Part shown: one piece after another, positions 46,928-52,559 of the stretch
How positions within the stretch are numbered: the stretch's first letter is position 1
Layout of the letters: the number at the start of each line of letters is the position of its first letter
Origin: Rikenellaceae bacterium
GTDB taxonomy: Bacteria > Bacteroidota > Bacteroidia > Bacteroidales > Rikenellaceae
Assembly: GCA_017464745.1 (NCBI GenBank)
Contig: JAFTYJ010000081.1
Span: 1 to 52,559 of the forward strand
Direction: 5' to 3'
DNA length: 52,559 nt
The notes under the pieces: model-generated
Databases searched by the model: none
What the model saw: the letters and a program-made list of their open reading frames with translations, nothing else
Told to the model about the DNA's origin: nothing
Program-made: the position numbers and the translations under genes

Positions 46928-47800
46928 CACCATACCAATCAGTATCAGAATCAGGTCGAACGCCTTGCCACGCAGGTTGTGTTCGCGCAGTACCACGGCT
47001 CCGTAGGTGAACGACACCAACACCGAGCCACGACGAATCATCGACACCACCGAAATCAGCGAATCCTCCAATCCGAGCGCATAGAAGTAGGCGAAATCTG
47101 CCGCCGACACAAACAACGTGATGAGCGGAATTGCCCAACTCCAATGGAACGGCATCTGAGCCCTGCGCGGCAACCACAACACCGCCGCAATAATGCTCAT
47201 TACCACAGCCTGATAGAGATTGAACCAACTCTGTACGAATACCGAATCAAGGCGGCCCATCACATATTTGTCGTAGAGTCCGCTTGCAGCACCCAGCACG
47301 GCCGCCATTCCCACACACCATATCCACTTGTTGTGGCGGAAATCCACACCTTCGCGTCGAGAGGTGTGCCCCAACAGATAGAGCGACACCATAGCCACTA
47401 TAACACCACCCCATTGCAGGGCGTTGAGTCGCTCACCAAACAGCAACAACGCACCCAACAATACCATCACAGGGCGTGTGGCATTGATAGGACCTACGAT
47501 TGTCAGTGGCAGGTGTTTCAGTCCGAAGTAGCCGCACATCCACGACCCCAACACAATGCAGGCTTTGAGCACGATGAGTAGATGGTCGTGGAGCGTTCCC
47601 GTGGGGATGTCCAGAATTGTTCCCTCGACCCACGCAGCATCGGTAATCGAGGCCACCACAACAGGCGAGAACAACAGCGCACCGAACACCGAGTTGAGCC
47701 ACAGCACGGGCAACACAGCATTACCAGCCAATGCACGTTTCTTGGCAACATCATAGAATCCCAGCCCCAGGGCCGAAAGAAAAGCGAGTGATAACCACAT
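46901..47800 (-). CDS. EamA/DMT family transporter
   Basis: I start at ATG 47798-47800 (MWLSLAFLSALGLG); the 15 residues upstream in frame fall over the promoter. The 299-residue protein has about ten hydrophobic segments in two EamA halves, including LPLTIVGPINATRPVMVLLGALLLFGE in part and, in the second half, LISVVSMIRRGSVLVSF and FDLILILIGMVLLYFG. DMT carriers export or import small metabolites; the substrate is unknown. The 3' end overlaps the convergent lipid kinase gene by 27 nt, so antisense interference between the two transcripts is possible. Confidence 0.9.
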   Translation of the reverse strand: MWLSLAFLSALGLGFYDVAKKRALAGNAVLPVLWLNSVFGALLFSPVVVASITDAAWVEGTILDIPTGTLHDHLLIVLKACIVLGSWMCGYFGLKHLPLTIVGPINATRPVMVLLGALLLFGERLNALQWGGVIVAMVSLYLLGHTSRREGVDFRHNKWIWCVGMAAVLGAASGLYDKYVMGRLDSVFVQSWFNLYQAVVMSIIAAVLWLPRRAQMPFHWSWAIPLITLFVSAADFAYFYALGLEDSLISVVSMIRRGSVLVSFTYGAVVLREHNLRGKAFDLILILIGMVLLYFGSRV

Positions 47801-47821
47801 AATTCGAATCGTTTGGGAGCG

Positions 47822-47829
47822 CAAAGATA
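47822..47829 (-). promoter_or_regulatory. -7 box of the EamA transporter gene
   Basis: TATCTTTG on the minus strand, 21 nt upstream of the chosen ATG, supports the shorter start. Confidence 0.7.
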
Positions 47830-47873
47830 CGAATTTCAAATACACATTTCACAATGCATAAATCACAATTTAA

Positions 47874-47905
47874 TTGGGCGGTGTGAATTAAAAAGGTTAT
47901 ATTTG
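47874..47905 (+). promoter_or_regulatory. Promoter of the NhaC-type antiporter, almost touching the start codon
   Basis: TTG at 47874-47876 and TATATTTG at 47898-47905, 21 nt apart. The ATG at 47911 lies only 5 nt after the -7 box, so the transcript would start at or next to the start codon. Confidence 0.65.
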
Positions 47906-47910
47906 TGACC

Positions 47911-49206
47911 ATGAAAAGTTCTGTAACGCATATTTCACACTCTCGCGGATTGCTCGCTCTGTCGCCCATTGTGGTGTTGCTGGCGGTCTATCTGATAGGC
48001 TCGCTTGCCGCGGGTGACTTTTATCGTATCCCTATTTCGGTGGCCTTTGTCATCACTGCCGTCTATGGCGTGTGTCTGCTCCGAGGATTGTCGTTTCAGG
48101 AGCGCGTGGGTGTGTTTTCGGCAGGTGCTTCCAACCACGATATTATGTATATGGTGTGGATATTCTGCCTTGCGGGAGTGTTTGCATCGTCGGCCAAGGC
48201 TATGGGTGCGGTGGATGCAACGGTGGCACTCACTCTGAGGGCAATCCCGGGTCAATATCTGCCTGCGGGTGTGTTCCTTGCAACGTGCTTTATCTCGATG
48301 GCTATCGGCACCTCGGTGGGAACTATCGTTGCGTTGGCACCTATTGTTACGGCTATGGCCCCGCAGATTGACTGCTCGGTGGCGTGGCTTGTGGCGATTG
48401 TTGTGGGTGGAGCATTCTTTGGCGACAACCTGTCGTTTATCTCCGATACCACCATCGCAGCAACGCAGAGCCAGGGATGCCGTATGAGCGATAAATTCCG
48501 TACCAACTTCGCGTTGGTGTTGCCCGCAGCCGTGGCAACGCTGGCAATATACCTGTGGGGAAGCCCTACGAGCGACTATGTGGCCGCCGTCGAGAGCATC
48601 GAATGGTACAAGGCTCTGCCCTATCTGTTGGTGATACTGCTTGCCCTGACGGGTGTCAATGTGCTGGTTGTGTTGCTGGTGGGAATCCTTATGACCGATA
48701 TTATAGGCGTGGCGTCGGGTGCGTTCACCTCGGTGGATGTGCTTACGGCGGCAGGTGAGGGACTCGGTTCGATGTGCGAACTTATTTTGGTTACGCTGTT
48801 GGCCGGCGGTGTGATGAATGTTGTCAAACAGGCGGGCGGTTTCGACTACCTGATTGAGGTGCTCACTTCGCGTACCTCCTCGCGCCGTGGAGCCGAGGCT
48901 GTTGTGGCGCTTCTCACGGCACTTACCAACCTCTGTACCGCCAACAATACCATCGCAATCCTCACTACGGGCTCCATTGCACGCGACTTGTCGGCTCGCT
49001 ACTCAATACCGCCCCGCAAAACAGCCACACTGCTTGATACCTCATCGTGCTTTATTCAGGGTGTTATCCCCTATGGTGCCCAACTGCTTATGGCGTCGGG
49101 ACTTGCGGCTGTGAGTCCTCTCGAAATCATCCCCCACCTCTACTATCCGATGCTTACGGGTGTGATGGTTGTGGTGTCAATCCTTGTGCAATATCCGCGA
49201 CGATAA
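47911..49206 (+). CDS. NhaC family Na+/H+ antiporter-like membrane protein
   Basis: The 431-residue protein (from ATG 47911, MKSSVTHISH) has about eleven to twelve membrane segments. The NhaC-type core is visible as FISMAIGTSVGTIVALAPIV, GGAFFGDNLSFISDTTIAAT and LCTANNTIAILTTG, including the conserved GD-N-S-xISDTT motif. This family exchanges sodium or amino-acid-like anions for protons at the inner membrane; the ion is inferred. A GTG at 47905 would add two residues but overlaps the -7 box. The UDG-family gene begins 6 nt after its stop. Confidence 0.9.
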   Translation: MKSSVTHISHSRGLLALSPIVVLLAVYLIGSLAAGDFYRIPISVAFVITAVYGVCLLRGLSFQERVGVFSAGASNHDIMYMVWIFCLAGVFASSAKAMGAVDATVALTLRAIPGQYLPAGVFLATCFISMAIGTSVGTIVALAPIVTAMAPQIDCSVAWLVAIVVGGAFFGDNLSFISDTTIAATQSQGCRMSDKFRTNFALVLPAAVATLAIYLWGSPTSDYVAAVESIEWYKALPYLLVILLALTGVNVLVVLLVGILMTDIIGVASGAFTSVDVLTAAGEGLGSMCELILVTLLAGGVMNVVKQAGGFDYLIEVLTSRTSSRRGAEAVVALLTALTNLCTANNTIAILTTGSIARDLSARYSIPPRKTATLLDTSSCFIQGVIPYGAQLLMASGLAAVSPLEIIPHLYYPMLTGVMVVVSILVQYPRR

Positions 49207-49212
49207 TCCCCG

Positions 49213-49800
49213 ATGAATACTACTCCCGATATCGAACGCCACCCGCTGCAACCATTCCTGCCTTGCGGGGCCCGAGTGCTTATGCTCGGCAGTTTCCCGC
49301 CGCCGAGGATGCGCTGGTCTATGGAGTTTTTCTACCCTAATTGGATTAACGATATGTGGCGAATCTGTGGAGTGCTGTTCTATGACGACCGCCACCACTT
49401 TGAGGTTGTGGGTGAGCGACGATTTGACTTACGGCGGGTCGTGGACTTCTGCGAACGTGTGGGAATAGCGCTCTATGATACCGCCTCGGCAGTGCGCCGC
49501 CTGCGTGGAAATGCTTCGGATGCCCACCTCGAAGTGGTTGAGCCGACCGATATTGCCGCCCTGCTGAGTGCTCTGCCCGAGTGTACTACGATTGTGACTA
49601 CGGGCGAGAAGGCTACTGATACTTTGTGCGAACTGATTGGGTGTGCCAAACCGGCAGTGGGGGAGTGTGTCGAGTGTGAATTTGCCGACCGCCACATCCG
49701 CTTTTGGCGTATGCCCTCGTCTTCACGGGCCTACCCCCTGCGACTCGAAGCCAAAGCCGAACAATATGCACGGATGTTTGGCGCGGCAGGCGTGCTGTGA
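49213..49800 (+). CDS. Uracil-DNA glycosylase family protein (MUG/UDG-like)
   Basis: The 195-residue protein has the UDG-superfamily pattern: LMLGSFPPPRMRWSMEFFYPN as the first active-site region (GSFPP, about 26-30), WRICGVLFYDD, GIALYDTASAVRR, the central strand TTIVTTGEKA, and the C-terminal MPSSSRAYPL (in place of the HPSP-type loop) that contacts DNA. It resembles the 'DNA-deoxyinosine glycosylase / UDG-like' group annotated in Bacteroidetes. It would excise damaged bases from DNA, with specificity unknown. It follows the antiporter gene by 6 nt without functional relation. Confidence 0.82.
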   Translation: MNTTPDIERHPLQPFLPCGARVLMLGSFPPPRMRWSMEFFYPNWINDMWRICGVLFYDDRHHFEVVGERRFDLRRVVDFCERVGIALYDTASAVRRLRGNASDAHLEVVEPTDIAALLSALPECTTIVTTGEKATDTLCELIGCAKPAVGECVECEFADRHIRFWRMPSSSRAYPLRLEAKAEQYARMFGAAGVL

Positions 49801-49867
49801 TGTGCCCGCCAACGTGTCAATGTGTCGTTTGTCAGTTACCCCCCCCCAAAAAAAAACTAAACCCTAC

Positions 49868-49910
49868 AACAAAACGAGGGTGCCATAAAAGTTGGCACCC
49901 TCGTTTTGTT
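49868..49910. terminator. Bidirectional terminator between UDG-family gene and tRNA-Gln
   Basis: A perfect 18-bp stem (49868-49885 with 49893-49910) and a 7-nt loop. In the tRNA-Gln direction the run continues into a T9 tract at 49848-49856. The hairpin arm touches the tRNA 3' end. Confidence 0.88.
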
Positions 49911-49979
49911 GAGCTACCTGGACTCGAACCAAGAAAAACAGATCCAGAGACTGTTGTGTTACCATTACACCATAGCTCA
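49909..49979 (-). tRNA. tRNA-Gln (anticodon CTG)
   Basis: On the minus strand a cloverleaf of 71 nt: acceptor TGAGCTA/TAGCTCA, D-arm GTGTAATGGTAACAC, anticodon loop CTCTGGA with CTG at positions 34-36, and T-loop TTCGAGT. CCA is not encoded. A -7 box TACTTTTG (49996-49989) lies 9 nt upstream. Confidence 0.93.
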
Positions 49980-49988
49980 ATGTGGGTG

Positions 49989-49996
49989 CAAAAGTA
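49989..49996 (-). promoter_or_regulatory. -7 box of tRNA-Gln
   Basis: TACTTTTG on the minus strand directly upstream of tRNA-Gln. Confidence 0.65.
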
Positions 49997-50056
49997 GAGG
50001 ATATTTGGGACTGATGCAAGAAAAAAACGAAAAAAAACTACTCTCCCGACGCTTTT

Positions 50057-50090
50057 TTTGTGAATACTATCGAGAGAATCGCTATATTTG
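50057..50090 (+). promoter_or_regulatory. Promoter of the DUF5020 gene
   Basis: TTTG at 50057-50060 and TATATTTG at 50083-50090, spaced 22 nt. The leader to the chosen ATG (50140) is about 45 nt. Confidence 0.68.
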
Positions 50091-50139
50091 TAGAAACGAA
50101 ATGGCAATGTCGCCGTGCACACAAAAAACTCCCCCGCTT

Positions 50140-50919
50140 ATGACCCGTAAATTGATTATCGCCCTCACACTTGTGTTGGCAACCTCGCTGGCGGCCAAGG
50201 CCCAAACTTCGGTACAACTGTTCTACGACTTCGGTAAACATCTCTACCACAAATCAGGCCCGCAAGGCAACAACCTTTCGTCGCGCTACTACCTGACCTC
50301 TACGGTCGAACACTTCTCGGCCGACCGCTGGGGCTCGACCTTCCTGTTTACGGATGTCTATTATGGCAATACCGCCCGCCTTGGTGCCGCAGGAGGTAGT
50401 GTGGGCGCGTATTGGGAGATTGGCCGCGACTTCAATTTCTGGCAGGATAGCAAGGTGGGCTGGTTGTCGGCGCACCTCGAATATAATGGCGGTCTGGACA
50501 CCTTCTCTGGCGCAGGAACCTACTCCGACGCTTGGCTGATTGGTCCCCGCTACTCGGGACACTCCGAAGACTTCTCCAAAACTTGGTCGGTGGGCCTTTA
50601 CTACAAAACTATGCCCCGTAATGCCTTTGGTAGCCGCCATAGTGTTCAACTCACGGGCGTGTGGGGCCTGAATTTCTGCAAAAATATGCTCTCGTTCTCG
50701 GGCTTTGTGGATGTGTGGCACGAGAATACCTGGTTCAACCCCGACGGAAATATCACCGTGCTGGCCGAGCCCCAATTGTGGTTCAATTTCAACTCGCTCG
50801 AAGGTGCCGAAGGTGTGAACCTGAGTGTCGGAACCGAGGTCGAATTGTCGTATAACTTTGTGGGCTGTGGCCCGGGCTTCTATTGCATCCCCACCCTGGC
50901 TCTCAAATGGACATTCTAA
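50140..50919 (+). CDS. DUF5020 family outer-membrane-type protein
   Basis: From ATG 50140 the product is 259 residues with a signal peptide (MTRKLIIALT, cleavage near AKAQ at residue 22). An alternative ATG at 50101 would add 13 residues in front of the signal and is less likely. The mature protein matches DUF5020: VQLFYDFGKHLYHKSGP, FTSTVEHF-type RYYLTSTVEHFSADRWGST, FTDVYYG, GAYWEIGRDF, and a C-terminal YCIPTLALKWTF ending in Phe like outer-membrane barrels. DUF5020 proteins resemble nucleoside-specific channel (Tsx)-like barrels; transport function is inferred. It precedes the DUF4855 gene by 57 nt. Confidence 0.85.
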   Translation: MTRKLIIALTLVLATSLAAKAQTSVQLFYDFGKHLYHKSGPQGNNLSSRYYLTSTVEHFSADRWGSTFLFTDVYYGNTARLGAAGGSVGAYWEIGRDFNFWQDSKVGWLSAHLEYNGGLDTFSGAGTYSDAWLIGPRYSGHSEDFSKTWSVGLYYKTMPRNAFGSRHSVQLTGVWGLNFCKNMLSFSGFVDVWHENTWFNPDGNITVLAEPQLWFNFNSLEGAEGVNLSVGTEVELSYNFVGCGPGFYCIPTLALKWTF

Positions 50920-50976
50920 CGTCATCTCTCGACCCCCGAAATCTACACCTTTAAAATATATATAAAGAAAACCGCT

Positions 50977-52059
50977 ATGAAACGTCTTCTGTTGCTCGCC
51001 GCTTTGGCACTGACCGTGACCCTGCCGCTGTCGGCTGCACGCCCTCGTGATGTGGCCAATATGCACGATGTCGATTTGGTGTACTATGGTAGTCGCTACC
51101 GCTCTATCGCTTGGGACGAGGATTGGGCTCGCACCCACGTCGCCTATACCGACACCACGGGACAGACCCACTATCTGTTCGACACCTTCCTGTTGTTGGA
51201 ACTCCACACGGGCACGGGACGCTTCTTCGAACCTGCATTCCGTCCCACGCACCCACGCAACGAAATCGGAACGACCAAACAGGATTGGATTCAAATCGTC
51301 GATACTATGTTGCAGGTGCCCGTGCGAAATATCGACCGCGCACTCTCGGAGGTGGCCCGCGAGATTGGCCGACCCAAATATAAACGCCAAGTGGTGATGT
51401 TTATCCCCGTGCCTACCGAGGACCAAACGAATTGGGGCTCCCTCAATGGCCGCGAACTCGACTTCCACTCCACCGCCGATCGCATCGAGGCCTGCCGCTG
51501 GTTTATCGATATGGTTATGGAGCGTTTCAAGGAGGCGAAATTCAAAAACCTGTCGCTGGCAGGATTCTATTGGCTGGCCGAGGACAAGAACTCGGGCCTT
51601 ACAATGCTGCCCGAACTTACCGCCCACATCCGCTCGCTGGGAATGAAAACCATCTGGATTCCTTATTATAAAGCCGCAGGCGCTGCCGAGTGGCGACAAA
51701 TGGGTTTCGATGCCGCGTATTACCAACCTAATTACGCCTTCCCGCGCCGCGTGGTCTACCGCGAACGACTCTACGATGCCGTGAAGTTCGCCAAAGAGCA
51801 CGATATGTTTATGGAGTTGGAGTACGATATGCACGCCGTCAAAGCCTCCAACCCCGACCCCGATTGCTCCGACCGCCTTGTGGACTATATGGAGGTGTTT
51901 ACCGAGACTGGAATGGCCGATGGCCCGATAGCCTACTATCAAGATGAGGGCGCACTGTGGGAGATGAAAAATTCGCCCAATGCCGCCGACCGCTCACTGT
52001 ATCACCGCTTTGCGAGTTTTGTGGCCGAACGCCAACGCCGCCTATGTGAGCGCAAATAG
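50977..52059 (+). CDS. DUF4855 domain secreted protein (glycoside-hydrolase-like barrel)
   Basis: The 360-residue protein has a signal peptide (MKRLLLLAALAL, cleavage near SAA at residue 21). The rest fits DUF4855: VDLVYYGSRYRSIAWDEDW, FDTFLLLEL, MFIPVPTEDQTNWGSLNGRE, FYWLAEDK, TIWIPYYKAAGAAEWRQMGFD, AYYQPNYAFP and MELEYDMHAVKA. Repeated strand-end acidic residues (FYWLAED, MELEYD) suggest a TIM-barrel hydrolase, so a sugar-cleaving role is possible but unproven. It shares the strand and likely transcript of the DUF5020 gene. The gap to the tRNA cluster (52060-52293) contains two -7-like boxes but no supported gene. Confidence 0.82.
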   Translation: MKRLLLLAALALTVTLPLSAARPRDVANMHDVDLVYYGSRYRSIAWDEDWARTHVAYTDTTGQTHYLFDTFLLLELHTGTGRFFEPAFRPTHPRNEIGTTKQDWIQIVDTMLQVPVRNIDRALSEVAREIGRPKYKRQVVMFIPVPTEDQTNWGSLNGRELDFHSTADRIEACRWFIDMVMERFKEAKFKNLSLAGFYWLAEDKNSGLTMLPELTAHIRSLGMKTIWIPYYKAAGAAEWRQMGFDAAYYQPNYAFPRRVVYRERLYDAVKFAKEHDMFMELEYDMHAVKASNPDPDCSDRLVDYMEVFTETGMADGPIAYYQDEGALWEMKNSPNAADRSLYHRFASFVAERQRRLCERK

Positions 52060-52144
52060 CATTGTGCAGGGTGTCTTTGGTGTGATTTGTGTGATTTTTT
52101 TGCAAAAAAAGTCCCGTACTATTTTGTAATCCGCAAAATAGTTG

Positions 52145-52152
52145 TACTTTTG
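52145..52152 (+). promoter_or_regulatory. -7-like box in the gap before the tRNA cluster
   Basis: TACTTTTG with TTTG at 52123-52126 (18-nt spacing). No gene starts soon after it; it may drive the tRNA cluster with a longer leader or a small RNA. Confidence 0.45.
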
Positions 52153-52266
52153 TGGTCGATTTGTCGGGTGGGAATTTCTCCTGTCTTGCCGAATCGGAAG
52201 TTCTTCGACTATTCCGCAAAAGTAAAAAAAATAACGTCGGGATTTGGTGGTTTAAAATAAAGTGCA

Positions 52267-52274
52267 TATATTTG
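52267..52274 (+). promoter_or_regulatory. -7 box of the tRNA Thr-Tyr-Gly cluster
   Basis: TATATTTG, 19 nt upstream of tRNA-Thr. Confidence 0.65.
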
Positions 52275-52293
52275 CACTCCGAAATCACGGAAT

Positions 52294-52367
52294 GCCGATG
52301 TAGCTCAGTTGGCCAGAGCAGCTGATTTGTAATCAGCTGGTCGGGGGTTCGAATCCCTCCATCGGCT
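52294..52367 (+). tRNA. tRNA-Thr (anticodon TGT)
   Basis: Acceptor GCCGATG/CATCGGC, D-arm GCTCAGTTGGCCAGAGC, anticodon stem GCTGA/TCAGC with loop TTTGTAA (TGT), T-loop TTCGAAT. CCA is not encoded. Confidence 0.96.
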
Positions 52368-52385
52368 CTAATTGAGATAAGGCTT

Positions 52386-52468
52386 GGGAGAATACCAGAG
52401 TGGCCAAATGGGGCAGACTGTAAATCTGCTGGCTTATGCCTTCGGTGGTTCGAATCCATCTTCTCCCA
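52386..52468 (+). tRNA. tRNA-Tyr (anticodon GTA)
   Basis: Acceptor GGGAGAA/TTCTCCC, anticodon stem GCAGA/TCTGC with loop CTGTAAA (GTA), a long variable arm (TGGCTTATGCCTTCG) as in class II bacterial tRNA-Tyr, and T-arm GGTGGTTCGAATCCATC. Confidence 0.95.
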
Positions 52469-52508
52469 CTCAACTGCGACTCGGTCGAACTTCGGCCGCG
52501 TCGTTTTT

Positions 52509-52559
52509 GCGGAAGTAGCTCAGTTGATAGAGCATTAGCCTTCCAAGCTAAGGGTCGCG
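52509..52559 (+). tRNA. tRNA-Gly (anticodon TCC), cut by the window end
   Basis: Begins GCGGAAGTAGCTCAGTTGAT; anticodon stem TTAGC/GCTAA with loop CTTCCAA (TCC). The T-arm and 3' acceptor half lie outside the window. Confidence 0.92.

Noticed and set aside
49906-50139. N-terminal extension of the DUF5020 frame (LDSNQEKQIQRLL-type) and the opposite-strand frame 49832-50122
   Set aside because: Both are translations through tRNA-Gln and its promoter, not protein-coding.
51899-52459. Minus-strand frame translating to a protein beginning MDSNHRRHKPADLQSAP
   Set aside because: This is the familiar false protein produced by reading tRNA genes backwards; it covers tRNA-Tyr and tRNA-Thr.

Overview
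The window reads as chromosomal DNA of a gut Bacteroidales bacterium, most like Rikenellaceae/Alistipes (the genus is an inference). The evidence is the promoter type (a -7 box TAnnTTTG, often with TTTG or TTG about 20 nt upstream, before many genes and tRNAs), A-rich leaders in place of Shine-Dalgarno sites, and family content typical of the phylum: S46 dipeptidyl-peptidase, BACON-domain lipoproteins, DUF5020, DUF4855 and a four-helix-bundle 'S23' gene.

Layout. 1-21080 is mostly conserved housekeeping. It begins with a truncated alpha/beta hydrolase and ruvB on the minus strand. A plus-strand group purM - OPT peptide transporter - pepT follows. It converges on a long minus-strand operon (MBL hydrolase, FkbM methyltransferase, trmD, an S23-type four-helix-bundle gene framed by inverted heptamer repeat arrays, lpxB, FAH-family hydrolase, maf, S46 DPP11-like peptidase). 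Next come rlmD - SIMPL protein - cdd - RluA-type synthase on the plus strand, a convergent serine hydrolase lipoprotein, then ftsE and gyrB.

21406-44657 is the remarkable part: seven consecutive same-strand genes for very large lipoproteins. Each has BACON-like Ig domains, an F5/8-type-C-like carbohydrate-binding domain and an intact M60 (enhancin/mucinase-type) zinc metallopeptidase site. The first four (1135-1162 aa) have three BACON-like domains and HExxH-x13-E. The last three (981-986 aa) have two BACON-like domains and HExxH-x14-E. Every intergenic gap holds a different stable hairpin without a T tract, and two of these hairpins show compensatory base-pair changes. The array ends at a strong terminator. 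No SusC/SusD pair, sensor or sigma/anti-sigma pair accompanies it.

44658-52559 holds a DUF454 membrane protein and a small barrel-like protein (minus), a diacylglycerol-kinase-type lipid kinase, an EamA transporter, an NhaC-type antiporter with a possibly leaderless transcript, a uracil-DNA-glycosylase-family protein, tRNA-Gln(CUG), DUF5020 and DUF4855 proteins, and a tRNA cluster Thr(UGU)-Tyr(GUA)-Gly(UCC) cut by the window end.

A working picture (inference): surface M60 lipoproteins bind and cut glycosylated host proteins such as mucins, the periplasmic DPP11-like enzyme trims peptides after Asp/Glu, the OPT transporter imports them, and cytosolic PepT finishes tripeptides. This suits a proteolytic, mucus-associated commensal.
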